Part shown: in pieces, positions 17,314 to 24,799 of the stretch
How the letters are laid out: each line of letters starts with the position of its first letter
Position numbering within the stretch: position 1 is the stretch's first letter
Assembly (NCBI GenBank): GCA_000719695.1
Contig: JOHN01000067.1
Span: 1-40,546, forward strand
Source: Streptomyces sp. NRRL F-6131
Lineage (GTDB): Bacteria; Actinomycetota; Actinomycetes; Streptomycetales; Streptomycetaceae
Length of the DNA: 40,546 nt
Direction of reading: 5' to 3'
Translations under genes and position numbers: made by a program
Notes under the pieces: model-generated
What the model saw: only the letters and a program-made list of their open reading frames with translations
Told to the model about the DNA's origin: nothing
The model's database searches: none

Positions 17314-18710
17314 CAGGAAGCACCTCCCAGGGGCAGGGTGGCCAGCACACCGGGCGCCTGCTCCAGGTCGAGCCGGGTCAGGCCGAGGCCGGTGCTCTGG
17401 GCCCGTGCCTCCACCTGCCGGCCGAGTTCGACGGTCTCGCTCTCGCTGCGCCCGGTGACCCGGACGTGGCCGCTGAGGGTGACCGAGCCGCCGGTGCCGT
17501 GACCGGCGGTCAGGCTGAAGGTGCTCGCCAGCGCGGGCGCGCCGGTGACCAGGTTGACCAGGTCGGGGACGGCGATCCGGCCGGGGGCACCGCCGGGGCG
17601 GCCGAGCTGCGGCCAGCGGGAGATCCAGTAGGTGCTGTGCCAGCGGTCGTCGACCCGCCAGAACCGGTTGGTCTCCTGGGTGCGCCGCCCGCTGCCGCCG
17701 CCGCTGCCGGTGCCCTGGCGGCCGGCCGTGGTCAGCGGGTTGACGCAGGTGGAGATGGCGAGGGCGGCGATCAGCTCGCGCTCGTCGAGCACGGTGGCGT
17801 TGAAGCCGGCGCTGTTCAGCCGGCCGGCGAGCTGGTCGGTGACCCGCTGGAGCGCCTTGCGGGCGCCCGCCTCGCCGCCGCCCCGGGCGCGCACCGCGGT
17901 GGCCGCCCGTTCGGGGTCGAGCTTGAGCGCCACCCAGGTGAGCCGCAGCGCGGGGGTGGCGGTGCCGTCGGCGAGCTCGCGGTAGGCCCGGGCGGCCAGC
18001 GACTGCTCGGGCAGGTGCGGCGCGGGCGCCGGCTGGGTGTGCTGGACCAGCTGGACCGACTCCAGCGCGATGTCGTCGACCCGCAGCGCGGAGCAGATCA
18101 CGTCCAGCGGCAGCGGCCGGGCGGTGCGGGCGGGCCGCAGCGGCAGGTCCTTGGCCTGGACGAGCAGGACGGCGCTGAGGAAGGTGCCGTCGCCGACCAT
18201 GCCGGTCTCCCGGCGCACCGGCCGGCCGCCGAAGTCGGCCTCGGTCGCGTGGGTGCAGGTGCGCAGCGCGGGTTCGAGTTCCAGGGCGGGGGCGAGCGCC
18301 GGGTCGGTGCCGGGCGGCGGGACGTGGGCGCGGGCGTACTTGCGGCGGGCCCTGAGCGCGGCGCGCACCCGCAGCGCCTCGGGGATGGTGCGGCCGCGCA
18401 GCGGCACCAGCGCGAGGACCACCAGGGCGAGGGCGAGCGCGCCGAAGCCGGCGGCGACCGGCCGGCTGATCGTCCAGCCGACCGCGACCAGCGCCACGGC
18501 GACCTCGACCAGCACGAGTTGCTGGAGCCTCAGTCGGCTGCCGAGCAGTCCCGGCCGGGGGTGGACGCGGACCGGGACGGGTCCGTCGCCCCCGCCGCCG
18601 CGTCCCGGGGCGGGGGAGCCCGCGGCCTCGGTCCGGTCGCGTCGTGCGGAGCGGCGCGAACCACTGCCCCGTCCCGTGCTCCGGCGCCCTGGAGCGGTCT
18701 GGCTTGGCAT
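17313..18710 (-). CDS. eccE: Type VII (ESX) secretion membrane component EccE
   Basis: EccE is a core membrane subunit of ESX secretion complexes. The 465-residue product has a basic Ser/Gly/Arg-rich N-terminus, two membrane segments at about 63-79 (LVLVEVAVALVAVGW) and 84-103 (VAAGFGALALALVVLALVPL), then a long soluble domain. The RGRT just after the second segment, the two-helix start and the length fit EccE; sequence conservation in this family is low, so the call leans on topology and neighbours. A low-complexity insert (GTGSGGGSGRRTQE) interrupts the soluble part. ATG 18710-18708. The gene is divergent from eccB with 169 bp between starts, and its stop overlaps the following gene's start. 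Confidence 0.8.
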   Translation of the reverse strand: MPSQTAPGRRSTGRGSGSRRSARRDRTEAAGSPAPGRGGGGDGPVPVRVHPRPGLLGSRLRLQQLVLVEVAVALVAVGWTISRPVAAGFGALALALVVLALVPLRGRTIPEALRVRAALRARRKYARAHVPPPGTDPALAPALELEPALRTCTHATEADFGGRPVRRETGMVGDGTFLSAVLLVQAKDLPLRPARTARPLPLDVICSALRVDDIALESVQLVQHTQPAPAPHLPEQSLAARAYRELADGTATPALRLTWVALKLDPERAATAVRARGGGEAGARKALQRVTDQLAGRLNSAGFNATVLDERELIAALAISTCVNPLTTAGRQGTGSGGGSGRRTQETNRFWRVDDRWHSTYWISRWPQLGRPGGAPGRIAVPDLVNLVTGAPALASTFSLTAGHGTGGSVTLSGHVRVTGRSESETVELGRQVEARAQSTGLGLTRLDLEQAPGVLATLPLGGAS

Positions 18711-18879
18711 CCCCCGAGTGCCCCTCTCTGGTCGGTTGTCGCGGCCCGGCTGGCCGGTGCGTGAACCGTACCCGTACCGTACTCACCGTCTGCTGCCGCA
18801 TCGTAGAGGGTTCGAGCACGTTCTCGCCCGGGGGGTGCGGCTCACGGGGCAGCACGGTCTGACAGGGGAGACGACGAGC
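18711..18879. promoter_or_regulatory. Divergent eccE-eccB control region
   Basis: The 169-bp region must hold promoters for both arms of the ESX locus. It contains three GTAC-centred steps at 18767-18783 (ACCGTACCCGTACCGTAC), a possible operator. TAGAGG at 18804-18809 could be a -10 for eccB, but no matching -35 is seen. AGGGGAG at 18864-18870 is the eccB ribosome-binding site. Confidence 0.4.
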
Positions 18880-20568
18880 ATGGCATCGCGCCGGGACGAG
18901 CTGAACGCCTACACCTTCGCCCGCAAGCGCACCGTCGGGGCCTTCCTGCTGCCCGGCGGCGGAGGGAGCGACGAGGACGCGCCGCGCCCGGTGAAGGCGA
19001 TCCTGCCGAGCGTGGTGGTGGGCGCGTTGGTGATCGGCGGCTTCGGTCTCTGGGGGGTGTTCAAGCCGAGCGCGCCGGTGGGTTGGGACGAGGGCAAGTA
19101 CGTCGTCCAGGGCAAGCAGAGCACCACCCGGTACGTGGTGCTGACCGACCCGGACGGGAAGACCAAGCGGTTGCACCAGGTGCTGAACATGGCCTCGGCG
19201 CGGCTGGTGCTGCCGGTGGACAGCAAGGTGGTGGTGGTCGACGACGGCGTCCTCGACCGCTACCCCAACCACGGTCCGACGATCGGCATCCCGTACGCGC
19301 CGGACAAGCTGCCCAGCAAGGAGAACGCGAGCCGGCCGATGAAGTGGTCGGTCTGCGACCGGCCGGGCGACGAGCAGGGGAGCACGGTCAACCAGGCGGT
19401 GTTCGTGGCGGGCGGCGCCGACGCGGACGCGCTCGGGGACAAGGACCGGATGCTGGACGTCGGCCAGGCGCTGCTGGTGCAGCAGGCCGACGACCCGCAG
19501 GTGGCCGCCTCCGGGCAGGCCGCGGCCCAGGGGAAGCTGCGGATCTTCCTGGTGGACGACAAGGGCCGCCGGCACGCGATCGGTGGTCCGGAGGACTCGG
19601 ACACCACCCGCTCCCAGCTGATGTGGGCGATCTTCGGGGCGATGGCCGCTCCGCAGAAGGTGAAGAAGGACTGGCTGGACACCCTGGCGCCGGGCAGCGA
19701 CATCGTCTTCCCGCGGATCGACGGGCTGGTGCCGGACACCAAGGTGGCCAACTCCTCCGTGCCGCTGCAGAACCCGGAGGACCGCAAGGTCGGCCGGCTG
19801 GTGCGGTTCGGCGAGAAGCACTACGTGGTGGGCAAGAGCCAGCTGCTGCTGATCACCCCGTTCCAGGCGGAGCTGATCCGGCAGAACCCGCTGCTGCAGC
19901 CGCTGTACAACCAGGACGCCAACAAGAGCCCGCGGATCGACGACCTGACGCCGGCCGAGCACGCCACCGTCAACAGCAGCGTGCCGCTGATGGGTGACGG
20001 CGCGGCGGACTGGCCGACCAGGACGGGCGCGCCGGCCAACACCTGGCAGGCCCCGAAGGACGCCCGCTCGGTGGTCTGCAGCACCTTCGACGGCGTGGCG
20101 CAGGACGGCCGGACGCCGCGGCGCAGCGTCTGGGCCGGCACGGACTACCCGGCGCGCTTCAGCAACGGCGCGTCCACCGCGCACGTGACGCCGGGTCACG
20201 GCCTGTTCTACCGGGCGCTGGACAACGCGGCGGACGGCTCCGGCACGGACTTCCTGATCACCGAGACCGGCCTGCGGTACGCGGTGCCGGCCAGCAGCGA
20301 GGGCGGCAAGGGCGGCCAGACCACGCCGCCGGCCCAGCCGGCCGGACAGCCGACCGGCCAGGGCGGCCAGCCCGGTGCGGCGAAGACTCCCTCGGGCCAG
20401 CCGGCCACCCCGTCCGGCCCGCCGCAGGCCCAGGAGCTGGGCGGAAACCAGGCCAGGCTGGGCTACCAGGGCCTGCAGCCGGCGCCGGTCCCGCAGCAGT
20501 GGTCGAACCTGGTGCCGGTCGGTCCGGCGCTCAACGCCAAGAGTGCGGCGCAGCAGCAGAACGCGTGA
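18880..20568 (+). CDS. eccB: Type VII (ESX) secretion protein EccB
   Basis: EccB is a single-span membrane protein with a large outer domain and is part of the ESX core complex. The 562-residue product begins MASRRDELNAYTFARKRTVGAFLLP, the typical EccB cytoplasmic start (RRDQ.xAYxF.xRR), followed by one membrane helix at about 43-62 (LPSVVVGALVIGGFGLWGVF). The outer part shows the repeated beta-rich R domains, with RYVVL, LHQVLNMASARLVL and the cysteine pair WSVCDRPG and VVCSTFDG that is likely disulfide-bonded. The C-terminus is Gly/Pro/Gln-rich, then ends GNQARLGYQGLQPAPVPQQW. ATG 18880 has AGGGGAG at 18864-18870. The frame remains open upstream to 18037, but that overlaps eccE on the other strand. 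Confidence 0.93.
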   Translation: MASRRDELNAYTFARKRTVGAFLLPGGGGSDEDAPRPVKAILPSVVVGALVIGGFGLWGVFKPSAPVGWDEGKYVVQGKQSTTRYVVLTDPDGKTKRLHQVLNMASARLVLPVDSKVVVVDDGVLDRYPNHGPTIGIPYAPDKLPSKENASRPMKWSVCDRPGDEQGSTVNQAVFVAGGADADALGDKDRMLDVGQALLVQQADDPQVAASGQAAAQGKLRIFLVDDKGRRHAIGGPEDSDTTRSQLMWAIFGAMAAPQKVKKDWLDTLAPGSDIVFPRIDGLVPDTKVANSSVPLQNPEDRKVGRLVRFGEKHYVVGKSQLLLITPFQAELIRQNPLLQPLYNQDANKSPRIDDLTPAEHATVNSSVPLMGDGAADWPTRTGAPANTWQAPKDARSVVCSTFDGVAQDGRTPRRSVWAGTDYPARFSNGASTAHVTPGHGLFYRALDNAADGSGTDFLITETGLRYAVPASSEGGKGGQTTPPAQPAGQPTGQGGQPGAAKTPSGQPATPSGPPQAQELGGNQARLGYQGLQPAPVPQQWSNLVPVGPALNAKSAAQQQNA

Positions 20569-20656
20569 GCGCGGGGTGGCGGCTGTGGTCTTCCCCCGCT
20601 GCGTGCAAAGGAATTGGCCACGATGTCATGGCTTGGTAACCGACCGTCGCCCGGTG

Positions 20657-20685
20657 TTGGGCGAGCTGCGTGTGCCGACTACAGT
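20657..20685 (+). promoter_or_regulatory. Candidate esxBA promoter
   Basis: TTGGGC (20657-20662), 17 bases, then TACAGT (20680-20685) fits a housekeeping sigma-factor promoter. Transcription would begin near 20692, leaving a leader of about 78 bases. That leader holds a CCGGGGG/CCCCCGG hairpin (20712-20718 with 20730-20736). Confidence 0.55.
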
Positions 20686-20769
20686 GCTGCAGGACATCAC
20701 ACCGGTGATGCCCGGGGGCCGGAGACGACCCCCCGGACTCAAGGTCTGTCTCATGGGGGACGGTAGAGC

Positions 20770-21072
20770 ATGGGTCAGTTCAAGACGACCGCTCAGGAGA
20801 TGCTGGCTTTCGCCAAGCACATGGACGAGGTCATCAACCAGATCAACACCGAGATCAACGGCCTCAACAACCTGGTGGGTTCGATCACCAGTGGTTGGCA
20901 GGGCCAGGCCGCGCAGGCGTACACCAACCTCCAGGGTCAGTTCAACACCGACGCCCAGGAGCTGAACAAGTCGCTGCGCGCCATCAAGGACGCGATCGAG
21001 CTCACGACCCAGAAGTACTCGCAGGCCGACGCCGACCAGCAGGCGATCTTCGGTTCCGCCGCGACGTCCTGA
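20770..21072 (+). CDS. esxB: WXG100 family ESX substrate, EsxB-type
   Basis: The 100-residue protein is a small helical-hairpin substrate of type VII secretion. The turn motif is SGWQGQAAQAY (WQG at about residues 43-45), and the C-terminus carries YSQAD, a YxxxD secretion signal recognised by EccC in related systems. No signal peptide is present, as expected. ATG 20770 has GGGGGA at 20755-20760. The next gene encodes a second WXG100 protein 77 bases downstream, and in ESX systems such pairs usually form a heterodimer. The B/A names follow the order I recall for the Streptomyces coelicolor esxBA pair. The gene has its own promoter candidate at 20657-20685. Confidence 0.92.
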   Translation: MGQFKTTAQEMLAFAKHMDEVINQINTEINGLNNLVGSITSGWQGQAAQAYTNLQGQFNTDAQELNKSLRAIKDAIELTTQKYSQADADQQAIFGSAATS

Positions 21073-21149
21073 TCCTCAGCTCTGTCCGTTCACCCGGCGA
21101 CCCACCCCTCGGGTGATGGGGTGCGTCGCAGCCTCGACTAGGAGACATC

Positions 21150-21443
21150 GTGGCCGAACACATTCTGGTCAACTTCGAGACCATCAAGAACGCCAGCTCG
21201 GAGGTCCGTCGGACCGCGCAGACCATCAAGGGTCAGCTCGAGGAGCTGAAGGCCGGCGTCACCAAGATCGCCGGTAGCTGGGAGGGCGCCGCCCAGCAGG
21301 GCTACCAGGCCCACCAGACCAAGTGGGACCAGCGTGCCGAGCACCTCCAGCAGGTGCTGGAGCAGATCGCCAAGTCGCTCGACAACGCGGCGACCAGCTA
21401 CCAGAGCACCGAGAACCGCAACGCCACCCTCTGGACCGGCTGA
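21150..21443 (+). CDS. esxA: WXG100 family ESX substrate, EsxA-type
   Basis: This 97-residue helical-hairpin protein is the likely partner of the upstream WXG100 protein. The turn motif is GSWEGAAQQGYQAHQ (WEG), and the C-terminal YQSTE fits YxxxE. The surrounding helices are amphipathic (SSEVRRTAQTIKGQLEELKAGV; AEHLQQVLEQIAKSLDNAATSYQ). GTG 21150 follows AGGAG at 21140-21144. The gene is followed at once by a long hairpin (21466-21510) that could set the esxBA transcript end or protect it from decay, which would explain higher effector than protease expression, though this is inference. Confidence 0.92.
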   Translation: MAEHILVNFETIKNASSEVRRTAQTIKGQLEELKAGVTKIAGSWEGAAQQGYQAHQTKWDQRAEHLQQVLEQIAKSLDNAATSYQSTENRNATLWTG

Positions 21444-21465
21444 CGGTTCACGGCCCGAGGACGAC

Positions 21466-21510
21466 GCGCCGAAGGGCGGGTACCCCGCGCGGGGCACCCG
21501 CCTTTGGCGC
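21466..21510 (+). terminator. Long hairpin between esxA and mycP
   Basis: GCGCC (21466-21470) pairs with GGCGC (21506-21510). Inside, the strands around GGCGGGTACCCCGC and GCGGGGCACCCGCC pair with a mismatch and a one-base offset. With only 25 bases left before the mycP start, it is more likely a partial terminator or stability element than a full stop. Confidence 0.6.
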
Positions 21511-21535
21511 GTGACCGCGCAACCAGGTGGACGAC

Positions 21536-22768
21536 ATGAGGGGTGGCAGGGTGCCGGTGGTCAGGTACCGGACGGCGGCCGCGGCGTTGGCCGCGCTCAC
21601 GCTGCTCGGCGGCCCGCTGGCGGTGCCGGCCGCGGCGGAGGGACCGGGCGTCTCGGCCGCCGGGGAGTGCGGCAAGAACGCGCAGAACGTGCAGGCCGTG
21701 CCGTGGTCGCTGCAGCGGATGGTGCTGGACGAGCTCTGGCAGGGCGGCGCGACCACCGGTGCGGGGGTGGTGGTCGCGGTCATCGACACCGGGGTGGACG
21801 ACCAGAACCCGCAGCTCGCCTCGAAGGTCCTCGACGGCGGCTCGCTGCTGAAGGACAAGGAGGGCAAGCGGGTCGAGGGCGGCGGCAAGGACGACCTGGT
21901 CGGCCACGGCACCAAGGTGGCGGGCATCATCGCGGCCTCGCGCATCGAGCAGACCGGCTTCGTCGGCATCGCCCCGGGCGCCACCATCCTGTCGATCCGG
22001 CAGAACGACGCCGAGGGCAACGGCGACGTGCACTCCCTGGTGGAGGCCGTCAACCTCGCGGTCCAGCAGGGCGCCAAGGTCATCAACATCTCGCAGGACG
22101 TGCGCGGCGCGGCCGACACCCGCTTCGTCGGCTACGAGGAGCTGAAGGCCGCGGTCGACAACGCCGAGAACCGGGGCGTGGTGGTGGTCGCCTCCTCCGG
22201 CAACGAGGGCAAGAAGGGCGACACCTACCCGGCGGCCTTCCGCACCGTGCTCGCCGTCGGGGCCTCCGACCGCAACAACGAGCGCACCTACTTCTCGCAG
22301 TACGGCGACTTCGTGGACGTCGCGGCGCCCGGGGTCGACATGCTCTCCACCGTCCCGCGCGGCGGGCAGTGCGTGGACAACGGCACCAGCTTCGCCGCGC
22401 CGTACGTGGCCGGTCTGGCGGCGCTGCTGGTCGGCGCGCACAAGGACTGGAAGCCGAGCCAGGTGCGCGCCTGGATCGAGCAGACCGCGCAGCGCACCGA
22501 CCACCAGGCGAACGAGTACATCGGCTGGGGCGTGGTCGACCCGGTGAAGGCCGTCACCACCGCGCCCGCGGCGCCGGCGGAGAAGCCGGCGGCGGACCCG
22601 CCGGTCCAGCTGGCCTCCGCGCCGATCGTGCCGCGCCCGCTCGGCCTCGGCGAGACCCAGGCCGACCGCGACGGCCGCACCGCGACCTATGTGCTGGGCA
22701 TCGGCGGCCTGCTGGTCGCCCTGCTGATCGGCGGCGGCATCGTGCTCCGCGACCACCGCCGCCGCTGA
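21536..22768 (+). CDS. mycP: Type VII secretion-associated subtilisin-like protease (mycosin)
   Basis: Mycosins are membrane-anchored serine proteases required for stable ESX complexes. From ATG 21536 the protein is 410 residues: a signal peptide (basic start, AALAALTLLGGPLAVPAAA), a subtilisin domain with Asp84 (VIDTG), His124 (GHGT), Asn223 (SSGNEG) and Ser285 (NGTSFAAP), then a Pro/Ala linker and a C-terminal membrane helix (VLGIGGLLVALLIGGGIVL) with a basic end. All catalytic residues are present. The first cysteine pair (GECGKN and GGQCVDNG) may be bonded. AGGTGG at 21525-21530 favours ATG 21536; GTG 21527, inside that site, would add three residues. A 19-bp hairpin follows. Confidence 0.94.
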   Translation: MRGGRVPVVRYRTAAAALAALTLLGGPLAVPAAAEGPGVSAAGECGKNAQNVQAVPWSLQRMVLDELWQGGATTGAGVVVAVIDTGVDDQNPQLASKVLDGGSLLKDKEGKRVEGGGKDDLVGHGTKVAGIIAASRIEQTGFVGIAPGATILSIRQNDAEGNGDVHSLVEAVNLAVQQGAKVINISQDVRGAADTRFVGYEELKAAVDNAENRGVVVVASSGNEGKKGDTYPAAFRTVLAVGASDRNNERTYFSQYGDFVDVAAPGVDMLSTVPRGGQCVDNGTSFAAPYVAGLAALLVGAHKDWKPSQVRAWIEQTAQRTDHQANEYIGWGVVDPVKAVTTAPAAPAEKPAADPPVQLASAPIVPRPLGLGETQADRDGRTATYVLGIGGLLVALLIGGGIVLRDHRRR

Positions 22769-22839
22769 GCCGCCGTCCGCCGCTGCCGGGTCGCCCCGAC
22801 CGCGGCCGGATGTGCGTGCTCCGGCGCCGCGGCGCGCGG

Positions 22840-22884
22840 ACACGGCAGTGCCCCGGGCGGGGGGAGCCCGGGGCACTGCCGTGT
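22840..22884. terminator. 19-bp perfect hairpin, bidirectional terminator
   Basis: Bases 22840-22858 are the exact complement of 22866-22884 with a seven-base G-rich loop. It lies between the convergent mycP and permease genes and should stop both. Confidence 0.9.
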
Positions 22885-22910
22885 GGGGGAGGGGGAGGGT
22901 CCGGTGGGGA

Positions 22911-24323
22911 TCAGGCCTGCTGGTCCTCGGGGATGCTGATCACCCAGTGGGTGTCCTGCCGGGGGCGCAGGTAGAACAGCCAGTAGAGGGTGGCGCCGGC
23001 GGTGATGCCACCGGTCCACAGCAGCGGCACGGTGTCCAGCTGGGTGATGATGTAGACCAGCACCGCGATCAGCGCCACCGGGACGGCCGGCCAGAGCGGC
23101 ATCCGCCAGGCGGCGGCGTGCTTGTGCTGGTTCCGGCGGGAGAGCAGCGCGGCGATCGCGACCAGCAGGTACATCCCGGTGACGGCGACGCCGGTGATCT
23201 CGCTGAGCAGCTCGCCCTTGACGAAGCAGAGCGCGGCGCCCGGCAGGCCGACGGCCAGGGTGGCGACCCACGGGGAGCCGAACCGGCCCAGCGTGCCGAA
23301 GGCCTTGTTGACCGGACCGGGCCAGGCCTTGTCACGGGCCGAGGCGAACAGCACCCGGGAGTTCTGGATGACCATGACGATGCCGGCGTTGATGATGGCC
23401 AGCGCGACGCAGAGGCTGATGAAGGTGCCGACCGCGGAGCTGCTCCAGGCGGTGACCATGCCGGAGATGTCGCCCGAGCTCAGGGTCGCCAGGTCGGGGG
23501 CGCCCATGGTGATGGCGGCGACCGGGACGAGGATGACCGCGGCGGAGATCGCCAGCGTCCACAGCACGGTGCGGGAGACGTTGCGGCGCGGGTTCTCCAG
23601 CTCCTCGGAGAGGTAGACGGCGGTGGAGAAGCCCTGGGTGATGAAGAGCGCGATGCCGAGCGCGCCGATGATCGCGCCGATGCTCACCGTGGTGGTGACG
23701 CCGTCCTCGCCGGTGACCACGCCGTGCAGCATGCTCGGCGCGCCGCTGTTGGCGTGGGCGAAGCCGAGCACCGACACGACGCCGGCCGCGACGACCTCCA
23801 GGACCAGGAAGATGCCGGTGATCCAGGCGTTGGCGCGCAGGTCCAGCAGACCGGCCAGGGTGGCGGCGAGCATCACCGCGGCGCCGGCCAGCGGCTTGTC
23901 GACGTGCAGCACGGGGGCCAGGTAGTCGGCGGTGCCGAGGGCGATGACCGAGGGGACGATCATCACCACGATCAGCGAGAGCACGAAGACCAGCCAGCCG
24001 GCCAGTCGCCCGGCCAGGGTGCCGACCATGGCGTACTCACCGCCGGCGCTGGGGATCAGGGTGCCGAGCTCGGAGTAGCAGAAGGCGACCGCGATGCAGA
24101 GCACCGAGCCGATCGCGATGGCCAGCGCGGTGGCGCTGCCGATGCTGGAGAACAGCTCCGGGACGATCACGAAGAGCGTGGAGGCCGGGGTGACGCAGGA
24201 CAGCGTGAGCAGTGTGCCGCCCACGACGCCGATCGAACGCTTGAGCGTCTGCTGGGGGGCTGGCACGCCCGCGACGGCCGCGGCGGGGGCCGTGGCGGTC
24301 GGCGGGCGAAGCGTGTCGGTCAT
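22911..24323 (-). CDS. APC-superfamily amino-acid permease
   Basis: The 470-residue protein is a polytopic cytoplasmic-membrane transporter, likely with 12 helices. Helix 1 bears the family start (GVVGGTLLTLSCVTPASTLFVIV), followed by YSELGTLIPSAGGEYAMVGTLAG, which matches the substrate-binding and loop signature of the APC group. SRVLFASARDKAWPGPVNKAF is the other family hallmark. The substrate cannot be told from sequence alone; amino acids or amines are likely. I chose ATG at 24323-24321 because the protein then starts just before the first helix; the frame is open to 24494. It has no known link to ESX secretion, yet it separates mycP from eccC. Its upstream region is A/T-richer than its neighbours. 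Confidence 0.88.
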   Translation of the reverse strand: MTDTLRPPTATAPAAAVAGVPAPQQTLKRSIGVVGGTLLTLSCVTPASTLFVIVPELFSSIGSATALAIAIGSVLCIAVAFCYSELGTLIPSAGGEYAMVGTLAGRLAGWLVFVLSLIVVMIVPSVIALGTADYLAPVLHVDKPLAGAAVMLAATLAGLLDLRANAWITGIFLVLEVVAAGVVSVLGFAHANSGAPSMLHGVVTGEDGVTTTVSIGAIIGALGIALFITQGFSTAVYLSEELENPRRNVSRTVLWTLAISAAVILVPVAAITMGAPDLATLSSGDISGMVTAWSSSAVGTFISLCVALAIINAGIVMVIQNSRVLFASARDKAWPGPVNKAFGTLGRFGSPWVATLAVGLPGAALCFVKGELLSEITGVAVTGMYLLVAIAALLSRRNQHKHAAAWRMPLWPAVPVALIAVLVYIITQLDTVPLLWTGGITAGATLYWLFYLRPRQDTHWVISIPEDQQA

Positions 24324-24799
24324 GAGGCATCCGATCGGCTCTGTGCGGTCCTGGAGAGGGAGCGGTATCGCCTCCGCTGGCTGTGTGCTCGGTTCTGGTC
24401 CTGTCGCTCCCGGGCCGCCATGGAACCTTGGCCGTATCGATCGAGTCAATCGCGGAAATGCTTCGGAATCCGTTGTGGCGAAGCGCATAAACATGCGATC
24501 TGATGATCACTTATTGTCATCACTATGAATGTCCGACTTGTTACTTTCGCCACATCGCGCTTGAATCCAAGGTGAACGTGGCGTTGCGCGCCACATTCCA
24601 AGGTCAGTGCCGGATGTGGAGGCAGGACGGCCGACGGTCACCGGGCCGGAGGTCAACGCCCCCGCCGGGTACGGGAACCGCAGCCCTCCGACGGAAAGAT
24701 CTAGGTAACGTTTCAGCACCTGGGACGCGGCAAGGGGCCGGATCCCGAGGATCCGACCCCTTCCCTCACGCTCCGTGACGGCCGTCGCGGGCCCGCCCC
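24324..24799. promoter_or_regulatory. Permease upstream region with A/T-rich patch and repeats
   Basis: This is the longest gene-free gap in the ESX locus. Bases about 24450-24600 are clearly A/T-richer than the rest. They contain TGATGA-N10-TCATCA (24501-24522), an operator-like inverted repeat; TGTGGCGAA (24474-24482) opposite TTCGCCACA (24546-24554); and a GTGGCG/CGCCAC hairpin (24578-24594) flanked by direct copies of TCCAAGG (24566-24572 and 24597-24603). These probably control the permease. The right end holds the eccC terminator. Confidence 0.5.
24732..24762 (-). terminator. Hairpin terminator after eccC
   Basis: Bases 24732-24745 pair with 24749-24762 over 14 positions with one mismatch, loop CGA. 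It lies 38 bases beyond the eccC stop on the minus strand. A short TCACG/CGTGA hairpin (24766-24778) sits between. Confidence 0.75.

Noticed and set aside
24503..24778. A 91-codon plus-strand frame starting MITYCHHYECPTCYFRH in the A/T-rich gap before the permease
   Set aside because: It has no ribosome-binding site, overlaps the operator-like repeats and the eccC terminator, and its second half is ordinary GC-rich noise. The CPTC pair alone is not enough to call a gene.
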